Assembly (NCBI GenBank): GCA_035762175.1
Contig: DASTPP010000374.1
Span: 144,869 to 208,868 of the forward strand
Source: DASTPP01 sp035762175
Lineage (GTDB): Bacteria > Myxococcota_A > Polyangia > Polyangiales > Polyangiaceae
Reading direction: 5' to 3'
DNA length: 64,000 bases
Position numbers and translations under genes: made by a program
In this document: one piece after another, positions 34,606 through 42,444 of the stretch
How positions within the stretch are numbered: the first letter of the stretch is position 1
Layout of the letters: each line of letters opens with the position of its first letter
Notes under the pieces: generated by a model
What the model saw: the letters and a program-made list of their open reading frames with translations, nothing else
Database searches by the model: none
Told to the model about the DNA's origin: nothing

Positions 34606-35705
34606 GGTTCTCTCTCCGAAGTCGTCGCCCGAATGTCGCCCGAAAGGGCCTGGAGGGCGGCCTCCCCCGCCCTCTCGCTCGAGCGGGCGTAGACGGCCGT
34701 CGTCGTGACCCGGGCGTGCCCGAGCAGGTGCGCGACCCCCGCGAGGCTGGCCCCCGCCTCGACGAGGTGCGTCGCCCGCGCGTGGCGCAGGTCGTAGGGC
34801 GTGACCTCGGGGGCCCCGGCCGCCCGGCAGGCCGTCTCGAGGGCGTTGCGCAGGTCGTGTCGCCCGAAGACGAGCCCCCCGCCCTTCGGGGCGACCTGCC
34901 CGAGCAGCTCGACGGCGCGAGGCGTGAGGGGCACGCGCCGGGCGAACCGCGCCTTGTCGAGCTCGGCGGGCAGCTCGAGGTGCCGCGCCCCCGGGCGCCA
35001 GTGCTCGGGGGTCGAGAGGGCGGCGAGCGTCGCCGGGCGCAGGCCGGTCTCGTACAAGAGCTCGAAGTAGGGGCGGCACCAGACGGTCTCGCCCTTGCGC
35101 CTCGCCGGCGTCGTCTCGGGCAGCGCCGCCAGGACGGCCGCCACCTGCGCCGGCGACAGGTCGGTGCGGCCCTTGCGGCCGCGCACCGGGTCGCGCGTGC
35201 CGAGCGCGCCGCGGGGCAGCTTGGGCGCGCGCACGGCGTGCTCCTCGGCGACGGCGCCGGTGTCGACGAGCCAGGCGACGAAGACGTTGTAGGCCGAGAG
35301 CTCCTTCTGCAGCGTTTTGCGCGTGACGACCTTCAGCCGCTCGGTCTGGTAGGCCTTCAGGCTCGCGCGCGTGATGCGCGCGAAGTCCCACCCGAAGAAG
35401 GGCCCGAGGTGCGCGCGCCAGCGCCCCTCGTAGTCGTCGGCCGTCGCCCCCGGCCGGCCCGCGCGGTAGTCGTCGAGCCAGGCGGCGACGAGGTCGGCGA
35501 GCGCCCCGGGGCGCCCCCCTACCCGCTCCGTCGGGCGCCAGCGGCCCGCGACGAAGTCGGCGTAGACGGTCGGCGCGAGCCGAGCAGCCTCGCCCGCGTC
35601 TCTCGTGCCGAGGGCGACAGAGTGACGCTTGCCCTCGTGCCGGAAGCGGAGCTGCGCCCAGCCGCGCTGCCAGTAGATGCGCCACCCTTCTGCGCGTCGA
35701 CCCAT
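34584..35705 (-). CDS. int: Tyrosine-recombinase integrase
   Basis: 373 aa from ATG 35705. Core-binding N-terminal half, then the catalytic domain with Arg in ETGLRPATLAAL (near 220), the H-x-x-R box TPYDLRHARATHL (near 306), and LLGHARVTTTAVYA with the nucleophile Tyr (near 334). The last six residues (GAKGGT) and the stop are read from the antisense of the tRNA-Leu T-arm and acceptor stem, so the attachment core lies inside the gene. Excision would change or preserve these codons according to the attP sequence. Confidence 0.93.
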   Translation of the reverse strand: MGRRAEGWRIYWQRGWAQLRFRHEGKRHSVALGTRDAGEAARLAPTVYADFVAGRWRPTERVGGRPGALADLVAAWLDDYRAGRPGATADDYEGRWRAHLGPFFGWDFARITRASLKAYQTERLKVVTRKTLQKELSAYNVFVAWLVDTGAVAEEHAVRAPKLPRGALGTRDPVRGRKGRTDLSPAQVAAVLAALPETTPARRKGETVWCRPYFELLYETGLRPATLAALSTPEHWRPGARHLELPAELDKARFARRVPLTPRAVELLGQVAPKGGGLVFGRHDLRNALETACRAAGAPEVTPYDLRHARATHLVEAGASLAGVAHLLGHARVTTTAVYARSSERAGEAALQALSGDIRATTSEREPGAKGGT

Positions 35706-35839
35706 CGATCGATGTCCTCTTCGTCGTAGAGAGCCTTGCCGCCGATGCGCACGACCGGCAGGGCCGGGCGCACGTGCCGCTCGAAGGTGCGGCGGCAGAC
35801 GCGCAGCCGCGCGCACGCTTCCTTGACCGTCAGCAGCAT
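35519..35839 (-). CDS. xis: Excisionase-type MerR-like helix-turn-helix protein
   Basis: The first 50 residues are a DNA-binding domain of the excisionase/AlpA class: LLTVKEACARLRVCRRTFER, then VRIGGKALYDEEDIDRWV. ATG 35839 overlaps the upstream stop (TGATG). The frame continues 186 bp into the integrase gene in another phase. The long Ser/Arg-rich tail there is probably a by-product of base composition or a dispensable extension. It acts with the adjacent integrase. Confidence 0.75.
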   Translation of the reverse strand: MLLTVKEACARLRVCRRTFERHVRPALPVVRIGGKALYDEEDIDRWVDAQKGGASTGSAAGRSSASGTRASVTLSPSARETRARLLGSRRPSTPTSSRAAGARRSG

Positions 35840-36462
35840 CAGTCCACCCCGTCAGGCAGCGCGTAGACCGGCTCCTCGCCGGGCCCGTCGTTCCGAACGA
35901 GCGCCCTGTCGGTGATGAGCTTGCGCAGCGTGCGCTCGACCGAGCGGGCGTTGCGCCCGAGCGCGCGCACGATCTCGCCCCCCTTCGTCGGGCCCTGGCG
36001 GCGGAGCAGGGCGAGCACGGCCTCGCGCAGCGTCGGGATGCCCGCGACGCGACCGCCCGGTCGGCGCCGGGGCGGCGGGCCGCCGAAGAGCGCCGACCTC
36101 GCCGGCTCGACGCCGGCCGGCTGCGGGGACGAGGGCGGGGGCGCCGCGCGCCGGGCCCTGCGCCTCGGCGGCTTGCGCCCCGACGCCTTCGTGCGCGTCG
36201 GGCGCGGGCGCTCCGGTGCCGGCGGCGCCGGCGCCTGGCGGGCGGCGTCGGGCGCGGGGGCGAGCGGCGCCGTCGGCGCGGTCGCGGGGGGCGCCGGCGC
36301 GGCCACCCCCGGCAGCGGGGGCACCTCGCCGCCGGTCTCGAGGATGAGGCGCGCCGCCGCTTGGGCGAGCTCGGCCTGCAGCGTGGCGACCTTCGCCCTC
36401 GCCTCGTTGAGCGCGTCGACCTTCTCGGCGAGCGCCTCGAGCAGCTTGTCGGCGGCGCTCAC
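35839..36462 (-). CDS. Prophage protein: coiled coil, basic linker, C-terminal winged helix
   Basis: 207 aa, GTG start 36462 overlapping the previous stop (GTGA). Residues 1-40 form a coiled coil (KVDALNEARAKVATLQAELA). Residues about 45-130 are Pro/Ala/Arg-rich. Residues about 140-205 look like a winged helix (TLREAVLALLRRQGPTKGGE, then RSVERTLRKLITDRALVRND). Probably a dimeric DNA-binding protein. No specific family recognised. Confidence 0.65.
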   Translation of the reverse strand: MSAADKLLEALAEKVDALNEARAKVATLQAELAQAAARLILETGGEVPPLPGVAAPAPPATAPTAPLAPAPDAARQAPAPPAPERPRPTRTKASGRKPPRRRARRAAPPPSSPQPAGVEPARSALFGGPPPRRRPGGRVAGIPTLREAVLALLRRQGPTKGGEIVRALGRNARSVERTLRKLITDRALVRNDGPGEEPVYALPDGVD

Positions 36463-36719
36463 GACGTGGCCCCCTTCCGCGCGGCGGCCTCGCGCGCGGG
36501 CTCGAGCTTCGCGCGCAGGTAGGCCAAGACGGCACCCTCGTCGGCACCGAACTCGGCGGCGATCTCGGACGCGTGGGCCCGCTCGTCGACCGCCAGGCCA
36601 TCGGCGACGAGCCGGACGAGCGCATCGACGCGCGCGTCGAGGGCGGCCTCGAGCCGCTCGAGGGCCGAGGCCTCAGCCTCGTCGAACCGGGCGGTCGCCA
36701 GCTTGCTTCGGCGGTTCAC
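36459..36719 (-). CDS. Small helical prophage protein (86 aa)
   Basis: GTG start 36719 overlaps the preceding stop (GTGA), and its own stop overlaps the next start. Helical and charged (FDEAEASALERLEAALDARV), with a C-terminal segment HASEIAAEFGADEGAVLAYL that resembles a small helix-turn-helix. Function unknown. Confidence 0.6.
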   Translation of the reverse strand: MNRRSKLATARFDEAEASALERLEAALDARVDALVRLVADGLAVDERAHASEIAAEFGADEGAVLAYLRAKLEPAREAAARKGATS

Positions 36720-37135
36720 GGCCGCCCCCCGCCGAGCGCCCGCCCGAGCCATCGCAGTGCCCGGCGCCACCACGGCGCCCGCTCGAGCCGGTCGATCTCG
36801 GCCATCACCTTGGCGGCGAAATTCGGGTCGCCCGAGCGCCGGGGCAGCGCCCGCAGGGGCGCCTCGAGCCGCTCGTACCCGGGCACCGCGTCGGGGTCGG
36901 CGGGCGCGTCGCCCGCCGCGGGCGGCGGGGGCGCGGGCTCGCGCCCCGGCGAGGGAGCGAAGCACGCGGCGACGAGGGCGACGGCCCCGAGGGCCGCCGC
37001 CGCGAGCGCTGCGGTCCCGAGCCAGGCCGGGCCGACCTCGCCGACGAAGGCCAGCACCGCGACGCCGAGCCCGAGCCCGAAGAGCGTGGCGCCCGCGAGG
37101 GCGGGCACGCCCGGCAGCGAGGGGGCGCCGGTCAC
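36716..37135 (-). CDS. Small membrane protein (139 aa)
   Basis: GTG start 37135 (GTGA overlap upstream). Two hydrophobic segments at about 10-35 and 38-60 form a helical hairpin. A proline-rich linker and an amphipathic C-terminal region (NFAAKVMAEIDRLERAPWWR) follow, probably cytoplasmic. Similar two-span proteins in phage arms are of unknown function. Confidence 0.6.
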   Translation of the reverse strand: MTGAPSLPGVPALAGATLFGLGLGVAVLAFVGEVGPAWLGTAALAAAALGAVALVAACFAPSPGREPAPPPPAAGDAPADPDAVPGYERLEAPLRALPRRSGDPNFAAKVMAEIDRLERAPWWRRALRWLGRALGGGRP

Positions 37136-37377
37136 GACCCCACCCCCTCGCCCGCCAGCCGCAGCCCCGGGGCCCGCTCGAGCAGCTCGCCCGCCTGCTC
37201 GGCCGTGAGCTCCCAGTAGCCGACGAGCGCGCCGGGCAGGCCGACGTCGGCGTACGCGCGCAGCTCGTCGACCGAGAAGGCCTGCAGCTTGTAGCCGTCG
37301 ATGCGAGGCTCGCCCCCGTCGAACGTGAGCACCCCGCTGCCGCCCATGAATTTGTCTTTGTCAACCAACTTGACCAT
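37132..37377 (-). CDS. Small prophage protein (81 aa)
   Basis: ATG 37377 preferred over ATG 37413 because purine-rich AGGAAGGGAGCGGGA lies between them. The product starts MVKLVDKDKFMGGSGVLTF and continues with YKLQAFSVDELRAYADVG, a compact alpha/beta-looking sequence with no known family. Codons in the N-terminal part are less GC-rich than elsewhere. Confidence 0.55.
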   Translation of the reverse strand: MVKLVDKDKFMGGSGVLTFDGGEPRIDGYKLQAFSVDELRAYADVGLPGALVGYWELTAEQAGELLERAPGLRLAGEGVGS

Positions 37378-37465
37378 TTGCTCGTCCCGCTCCCTTCCTC
37401 GCTGGTGGCGCATCGCGCGCCGACCTCGAGCCCCGGCGAGGGGCCCGCGGTCGACGTGCGGGGCG

Positions 37466-37711
37466 TCAGCCGACGAGCAGCCGCCCGACGAAGGCGGCCC
37501 AGCCCTCTGGGCTCCACGGCGCGGGCGTGTCGAACCGCACGAGGGTCGCCGCCGAGCGCTCGCTGCCGAGCGCGGCGAGCACGGCGCCCGCCGCGGCGCG
37601 CAGGGCGTAGCCCTCGTCGGCGCCGCCGGCGCGCCAGGCCGCGTAGGTCGCGAGCGCGAGGGCGGGCAGGCGGTCGTTGCCGGGCCAGCCGGGGACGGTC
37701 GGGGGCGCCAT
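37466..37711 (-). CDS. Small prophage protein (81 aa)
   Basis: ATG 37711 overlaps the previous stop (TGATG). Mostly helical: RLPALALATYAAWRAGGADE, then PAPWSPEGWAAFVGRLLVG. Unknown function; part of the leftward overlapping gene string. Confidence 0.6.
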   Translation of the reverse strand: MAPPTVPGWPGNDRLPALALATYAAWRAGGADEGYALRAAAGAVLAALGSERSAATLVRFDTPAPWSPEGWAAFVGRLLVG

Positions 37712-38196
37712 CAGGCCGCCTCGCTTTCGCAGGCGTCGGCCGCCCAGGCGTCGGGGTGCCGGGCACCTGAACGGAAGAGCAGCGCCTCGACCTGCGCCGT
37801 CACTTCGCGCACGGCCCTCACCAGGGCCTCGCGCCGGGCCCGCTTCTCGAGGCCCTGGGCCAGGGCGACGTGCGAGACGAAGCTCAGGGCGAGCTCGGCT
37901 GAGACGCGGTAGCGCGCCATGAGGCGCTGCGCACAGCGGTCGGCCCGCTCGGCGTAGCCGCGGGTCCGCAGGCCGAGCAGCTCGCGCGCGGCCGCTTCGC
38001 GGCGGGCTGTCGCGCCCTTCAGCGCGTCGGCCTTCACGAAGCGGTGCGCCTTGAAGTACGCGGCGGGGCCGACCCGGTGGCCCTCGCCATCGCCCGGCTT
38101 GAGCGCTGCGAGAGCGCCCGAGAGCGAGGGCGCCACCGCCTGAGCCGCCAGGCTCGGCGCGAGCACCTCGGCCGCGGCGTCGAGCCGGCCGGTCAC
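37711..38196 (-). CDS. Prophage protein of unknown function (161 aa)
   Basis: GTG 38196 overlaps the preceding stop (GTGA). Helical, Arg/Ala-rich, with no metal or catalytic motif; central region YFKAHRFVKADALKGATARR, C-terminal part RYRVSAELALSFVSHVALAQ. Possibly a nucleic-acid-binding early protein by its charge; this is speculative. Confidence 0.6.
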   Translation of the reverse strand: MTGRLDAAAEVLAPSLAAQAVAPSLSGALAALKPGDGEGHRVGPAAYFKAHRFVKADALKGATARREAAARELLGLRTRGYAERADRCAQRLMARYRVSAELALSFVSHVALAQGLEKRARREALVRAVREVTAQVEALLFRSGARHPDAWAADACESEAA

Positions 38197-38414
38197 GAGG
38201 CGGCCCCCAGCGCGAAGGCCGGCGCCTCGGCCCGGGGCCGGGGGCGCGCCAGGTCGATCCACAGGCGGCCCCCGCGCACGCGCAGGATGCACGCCCAGTG
38301 CCGCGTGCCGACCGCTACGACGAAGGCGTCTCGGCCCTCGCCCGCCTGCGCCGCACCCCAAGCCGCCCTCGCCTCGCCCGCCGTCAGTCCCGCCTCGTTC
38401 GTCGTCGCTGTCAT
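38193..38414 (-). CDS. Small early prophage protein (73 aa), first gene of the leftward arm
   Basis: ATG 38414 (alternative ATG 38420). Contains TAGEARAAWGAAQAGEGRDA and a beta-rich part AFVVAVGTRHWACILRVRGG, possibly a small fold with a buried core. No Shine-Dalgarno sequence is visible; the start sits against a copy of the phage operator, so a leaderless transcript is possible. Confidence 0.55.
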   Translation of the reverse strand: MTATTNEAGLTAGEARAAWGAAQAGEGRDAFVVAVGTRHWACILRVRGGRLWIDLARPRPRAEAPAFALGAAS

Positions 38415-38417
38415 GTG

Positions 38418-38474
38418 CATAGGAATGCCAATGAAAGCGGGCGGGCGCAAGAGGACTTTATTGGTTCTCCAATA
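38418..38474. promoter_or_regulatory. Phage operators at the left-arm promoter
   Basis: TATTGGTTCTCCAATA (38459-38474) is a perfect inverted repeat with a 4-bp centre. A second, weaker copy (minus strand CATTGGCATTCCTATG, 38433-38418) matches the strong operator at 39714 in 13 of 16 positions and overlaps the start of the first left-arm gene. Both share ATTGG-N4-CCAAT. Confidence 0.65.
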
Positions 38475-38515
38475 TTTTCTTGGTGCGCAGCCCAAAATGG
38501 CTGCCGCCGAGCTGT

Positions 38516-39643
38516 CTAACCTCGAGTTGCCGCGCGCTCGGATCGAAGACGTAGGCGAACCATGTTGGCCGCAACGATGATCTCTCCCACGTCGTTCAAC
38601 TTGTAGGCCTTAACACTCCCGTCTTCGCCCTTCTCGGCCCACACCAATGGTCCTTTCGTCGTGGTGTCGAGCCCCTCTACTAGGACCAAGTCGCCGTCCG
38701 CGAGGGCATCTTCAATGGCCCTCCGCACTTCCTGCGCCGTGCCATCCCCGCGTTCTACGAGCCGGCTTTCAGGGATGCGAGCCTGGTAAAGCCACCCGAG
38801 GTCCGGCCGATGTGCCGGCGCTTGTTCGGCTTTTCCGGCCTCTTCCCGCGTCATGCGCTCGTAGGGGCCCATCATGAACTGGAAGGCGAAGCGCGCCAGA
38901 TCGAGCACGAAGGCGGGGGTCACATTCTTGGTCTTGAGGGGGTCGACTCTGATGCGTCCCGCGGCGTCGAGGGCCCAGGCTTGAACATCCGGGTCGTGCT
39001 TGCGTACGACTTCGACGGCGCTTGCCCAGCCAGGCAGGTCGCGCGCCGGCACTGACCCTTCCTCTTCGCTCACCCCTTCGGGGGCCCACGTGTTCCAGAA
39101 AGGTCGGGCTGTGTTGACGATGCCCTTTGGGGTTCCTGCCAAGATCTCGCCGGGCGGGTAACCTGTGCGGTCTGAAAGCATCGCGACGAAGCGAAAGCCT
39201 GGGATCACGTCGCCCTTGAGGAACTCGGCAAGGGAGTCGGGGGAGACGAACAGCGCCTCGGCCACCTTGGTCACGTTGCCAAAGGCGGCGTCGACGTATC
39301 GCTGGGTGAGGGCTCGGACGTTGTCCGCTTGCTCCTTCGTCAGCGACGGTTCGGGCCCACTGAGCGCGGGCGGCCCTTCGGTGGTGCCGTGCATCAGCTC
39401 GTCGATGCTGCGTCCGGTCAACCGAGACAGGCCATGAAGCACCGTCATGCCAGCGCCATGAACCCCCTTAAGCACTTGGGACAAAAACGGCTGGCTGACG
39501 CCAAGAGCCTTCGCTGCCTCCGTCTTTGTTGAGAAGCGCTCTTCGACGACTTTTTGGAGGATCTCGCGCACTCGCTCGGCCTGCTCGGGCGACAGACTCT
39601 TCTTGCCTGTGGAAGGGGGCTGCTGACGCTTGCGCGTTGCCAT
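38516..39643 (-). CDS. Phage repressor-like protein with two helix-turn-helix domains
   Basis: 375 aa. First HTH at about 30-85 (STKTEAAKALGVSQPFLSQV, a Cro/CI-type recognition helix), second at about 105-160 (NVTKVAEALFVSPDSLAEFL). The C-terminal 200 residues contain LVLVEGLDTTTKGPLVWAE and YKLNDVGEIIVAANM, reminiscent of the tail domain of CI-like repressors, but no Ser-Lys autopeptidase pair is obvious. Lower GC than neighbours. Sits between two operator clusters and diverges from the Cro-like gene, the standard lysogeny switch layout. Confidence 0.75.
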   Translation of the reverse strand: MATRKRQQPPSTGKKSLSPEQAERVREILQKVVEERFSTKTEAAKALGVSQPFLSQVLKGVHGAGMTVLHGLSRLTGRSIDELMHGTTEGPPALSGPEPSLTKEQADNVRALTQRYVDAAFGNVTKVAEALFVSPDSLAEFLKGDVIPGFRFVAMLSDRTGYPPGEILAGTPKGIVNTARPFWNTWAPEGVSEEEGSVPARDLPGWASAVEVVRKHDPDVQAWALDAAGRIRVDPLKTKNVTPAFVLDLARFAFQFMMGPYERMTREEAGKAEQAPAHRPDLGWLYQARIPESRLVERGDGTAQEVRRAIEDALADGDLVLVEGLDTTTKGPLVWAEKGEDGSVKAYKLNDVGEIIVAANMVRLRLRSERAATRG

Positions 39644-39677
39644 GGCTGGGGAGCCTAAGGATTCATGGGCATTTGAC

Positions 39678-39729
39678 TACCAATATTTGGGGGCGCTTGA
39701 CCGCCTCCTTTGGCATTGGTATACCAATG
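39678..39729 (+). promoter_or_regulatory. Rightward phage promoter with overlapping operator
   Basis: TTGACC (39697-39702), 17-bp spacer, TATACC (39720-39725). The -10 is the centre of the perfect 16-bp palindrome CATTGGTATACCAATG (39714-39729). A half-related site, ACCAATATTTGGG, lies at 39679. The predicted transcription start is about 39732, two bases before the ATG at 39734, so the message is nearly leaderless. It faces the divergent repressor gene. Confidence 0.72.
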
Positions 39730-39733
39730 GAGC

Positions 39734-39988
39734 ATGGCCGCGAACAAACCGCTTGTGAGATGGAGAAAAAAGGCCGGCATCAGCCAGGCCACCGCGGCCG
39801 AGAGGGTCTTCGTTACCCAGCCCACATGGGCCGGCTACGAGGCGGGCCGCTACCGACCCGAGTTCGAGATCGCGGCTCGCATCGAACTGCTGAGCGAGGG
39901 CGCCGTTCGCGTCGAAGCCTTCGGCTACGACGCCACGCAGGCCTTCGCCGTTGCGCGCGCCCCATGGCGCGCCGGCAGCGCCGCGTGA
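39734..39988 (+). CDS. Cro-like helix-turn-helix protein
   Basis: 84 aa. HTH: LVRWRKKAGISQATAAERVF, then VTQPTWAGYEAGRYRPEFE, the classic XRE/Cro fold. ATG 39734 was chosen because the operator-bearing promoter ends just before it; no usable Shine-Dalgarno sequence exists. Likely the lytic-side regulator opposing the repressor at 38516-39643. Confidence 0.8.
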   Translation: MAANKPLVRWRKKAGISQATAAERVFVTQPTWAGYEAGRYRPEFEIAARIELLSEGAVRVEAFGYDATQAFAVARAPWRAGSAA

Positions 39989-40112
39989 CACCCGCCCCCG
40001 CCACCCCACCGGGTGCGAGGCGTCGCCGCGCCCGCCCGACCACGGCGTTCACGAAGCGCCACGCCCCCGCTCGCCGGCACCCTGCCGCGCTCAAGCCCCC
40101 CCCCAAACAGAA

Positions 40113-40144
40113 GCCCCCGGCGCGCTTGGACCCGCGCCGGGGGC
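40113..40144. terminator. Strong hairpin after the Cro-like gene
   Basis: GCCCCCGGCGCG / CGCGCCGGGGGC form a perfect 12-bp stem with an 8-nt loop between the Cro-like gene and the next rightward gene. No U-tract follows on the plus strand; TTCTGTTT follows on the minus strand. Could be a terminator or antitermination target. Confidence 0.4.
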
Positions 40145-40183
40145 GGATGTGACCAGCAACCCCGTTCAGGAAGCCGATCGACA

Positions 40184-40654
40184 ATGCAGAACCTAATTAA
40201 GCCCGCCTCCGTTGGCAAGTCCCCCTCCCTTAAGTCGAGGCGCGCGCGGCGCCCGAAGCCCTGCCCCGCGCCCGACCCGCGCGCGACAGCCCGGGCCGAG
40301 CTCGAACTGCGCCTGCTCAACGTCGCGACCCACCGGGCCGACCGGCCGGCCGAGGGCATGGCGGCCGAAAGCGTCCGCTACCTGTCGCGCGTGCGGAACG
40401 GCGCGGGCGCGCGCTACCTCGTCGGGCCGCTCTCCCGCGTGCTCGCCGAGACCTGCGACGCGGGCGTCGACCTGGCCGACGACGTCGCCGAGGTCGCCCA
40501 CAGAGCCGCCTTCGAGGCCGAAAACGACGGAGACGTCGCCTCGATGGCCGGGTCGACCGTCCGGCACATGCGCGAGATCGCCCGCATCCTCGCCCTCGGC
40601 GCCGACGAGCTCGAGCGGCTGGCGCGGGACCTCGGGTGGGAGGGTGGCCGATGA
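40184..40654 (+). CDS. Early prophage protein of unknown function (156 aa)
   Basis: ATG 40184 with AGGAAG about 10 bases upstream. Basic N-terminus (KSRRARRPKPCPAPDPRA), then helical: VRYLSRVRNGAGARYLVGPL and VASMAGSTVRHMREIARILA. First of a rightward string of five genes joined by ATGA, TGATG or GTGA overlaps. No family recognised. Confidence 0.6.
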   Translation: MQNLIKPASVGKSPSLKSRRARRPKPCPAPDPRATARAELELRLLNVATHRADRPAEGMAAESVRYLSRVRNGAGARYLVGPLSRVLAETCDAGVDLADDVAEVAHRAAFEAENDGDVASMAGSTVRHMREIARILALGADELERLARDLGWEGGR

Positions 40655-41139
40655 CCGCGCGCCACGACGAGGCCGCCCAGCGCGCGATCGTCAGCATCGC
40701 CGCTCGGAGCGTGGACTACCTCGACGACAAGGCCGAGGCCCTGGAGCTCGCGGGGGTGCTCGACAAGGCCGACGCCCTCCACCTCGTCGACCTCAAGACC
40801 GACACCCCCGCGCGCCGCGCCGCCTTCGAGGCCATGGCGCGGACGGCGGCGCGCGCGGGCGACGAGAACCTGGCGGGCCTCGCCTTCGCCCTCGTCACCT
40901 GCGAGGGGTCGGGCCCCGCGCTCCTCATCTGCGGCATCGACCGGCTCGGCGAGCTCCTCGTCGAGGAGGCCGAAGAGCTGCGCGAGGTCGACGCCCGCGG
41001 CCCCGAGGGGCTCGCCGGCCCCCGCGCCCGGCGCGGGGCCTGCCGAATCGGCGACCTGCTGCGCGCCGCGGGCGCCGTCCACGCCGCCTACGCCGAGACG
41101 ACCGACGACACGACCGACGAGAAAGCGAGCGCCCAATGA
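40651..41139 (+). CDS. Early prophage protein of unknown function (162 aa)
   Basis: ATG 40651 overlaps the preceding stop (ATGA). Strongly acidic and helical: RSVDYLDDKAEALELAGVLD, then GSGPALLICGIDRLGELLVE. Same overlap pattern downstream. Function unknown. Confidence 0.6.
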   Translation: MTARHDEAAQRAIVSIAARSVDYLDDKAEALELAGVLDKADALHLVDLKTDTPARRAAFEAMARTAARAGDENLAGLAFALVTCEGSGPALLICGIDRLGELLVEEAEELREVDARGPEGLAGPRARRGACRIGDLLRAAGAVHAAYAETTDDTTDEKASAQ

Positions 41140-41696
41140 CGATCCGACCGATTGACGCGATGCGCGTGGCGCGCGAAGTGGGCTTTCAAGAGTTCGACCT
41201 GGTCGGCTCGGCGCTCGACGCGGCCGCCCGCCTCTTCCACGGGGCCGACGCTATCGTCGCCGAGGGCGTGGCCGGCGGCGAGCCGCCCGACCTCATGAAG
41301 GCGGGCAAGGGGTACTACGTCGGCATGAGCGTGGCGGCCTCGCTGTCGGAGCACGAGATCGACCTCGCCGACGCGCTCCTCACCGTCTTTCGGAAGACGG
41401 CCGAGGGCATGACCCTCGACAAGATGCTCGACGAGATGCGCGTCCGGCTCGAGCGCTGCGTCGACCCCGAGATGGTCGTCGTACGCGTCGACGACCACGA
41501 CCTCGCGATCGAGTGCGTCGCCATCGCCGTCTGCCTCGTCGAGCGCTCCGGCTACTTCGACCGCATCACGGCGGAGATCGGCAAGCACGTGGCGAAGGAG
41601 GCGCTCGCCACCATGCTCAAGGCGGCCAACCTCGGCGCCGCGTCGGAGGCGTGCCCGGAGTGCTCGAACGTCACGCCGATCCGGAGGCCGAACTGA
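41136..41696 (+). CDS. Early prophage protein with C-terminal CxxC (186 aa)
   Basis: ATG 41136 (ATGA overlap). Mostly alpha/beta with acidic character (AEGMTLDKMLDEMRVRLERC). It ends ACPECSNVTPIRR, a lone CPEC that could bind zinc as a dimer. Function unknown. Confidence 0.6.
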   Translation: MTIRPIDAMRVAREVGFQEFDLVGSALDAAARLFHGADAIVAEGVAGGEPPDLMKAGKGYYVGMSVAASLSEHEIDLADALLTVFRKTAEGMTLDKMLDEMRVRLERCVDPEMVVVRVDDHDLAIECVAIAVCLVERSGYFDRITAEIGKHVAKEALATMLKAANLGAASEACPECSNVTPIRRPN

Positions 41697-42055
41697 TGGG
41701 CGCCGCGCTCACGCCGCCGGCTCCCCCAGTCGCCGCGGCGCCCGCCGCCGTGCCGCCACGCCACTTCGCGGTGTGCGAGGCCCTCGCCCACGACTTCGGC
41801 GGCGAAGGGCTCGCGGTCCGCACGTCGACCGCCGAGTATTGCCTGATCCACGCGCCCGCCCGCTACCCCGAGGCGCTCGCCGACCTCGTCGAGCTGCTCG
41901 GCGCCGAGGCGCAGACGGCGACGGTGCTCGGCCGCGCGCACGACGGGGGCGACTTCGACGCGGGCGAAGTCGCGCGCCGCTTCGGCGAGGCGCTCTCGCT
42001 CGTCGGGGCCGAGATCGCGCGGGTGCGGTCGTCGCGCGCGGGGGCCGGGTCGTGA
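41696..42055 (+). CDS. Early prophage protein of unknown function (119 aa)
   Basis: ATG 41696 overlaps the previous stop (TGATG). After a Pro/Ala leader the core (FAVCEALAHDFGGEGLAVRT, YCLIHAPARYPEALADLVEL) alternates strand and helix. Unknown family. Confidence 0.55.
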   Translation: MGAALTPPAPPVAAAPAAVPPRHFAVCEALAHDFGGEGLAVRTSTAEYCLIHAPARYPEALADLVELLGAEAQTATVLGRAHDGGDFDAGEVARRFGEALSLVGAEIARVRSSRAGAGS

Positions 42056-42444
42056 CCGAGCGCCGCGACTTCGACGAGGGCGAAGAGCTGCTCAAGCTCT
42101 CGCGGTTCGGGCACGGCTTTTTGCGCCTCGCGTTGCACTTCTTCGTGCCGTCCGACAAGCCCGACGCCCGCGTGCCCTGGCTCGACCTGTCGGCCAAGAA
42201 GGACGCCGACGCCCCGCGCACGCGCGTGACGCTGAAGCCCCGCGAGCTGCGCGCCCTCGCCGGCGCCCTCGTCGCCGCGGCCGACCGGCTCGAGGCCGAG
42301 GGCTTCGACCTCGCCCCGCCCGCCCCGCGCCCCGCCCGCCAGGCGGGGCCGGGCGGCGGCTCCCGCCCCGCTCAGCACCGCACCGTCGGTGCGCGCGACT
42401 TCCTGCCCGGGCACCGGCGCCCGCTCGGGGGCGGCCGTGGATAG
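42052..42444 (+). CDS. Early prophage protein of unknown function (130 aa)
   Basis: GTG 42052 overlaps the previous stop (GTGA). N-terminal half has beta-strand character (LLKLSRFGHGFLRLALHFFV); the C-terminal third is Pro/Gly/Arg-rich and disordered. Position just before the primase-like gene suggests a role in DNA metabolism; an SSB-like or transcription-factor role cannot be shown. Confidence 0.55.
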   Translation: MTERRDFDEGEELLKLSRFGHGFLRLALHFFVPSDKPDARVPWLDLSAKKDADAPRTRVTLKPRELRALAGALVAAADRLEAEGFDLAPPAPRPARQAGPGGGSRPAQHRTVGARDFLPGHRRPLGGGRG

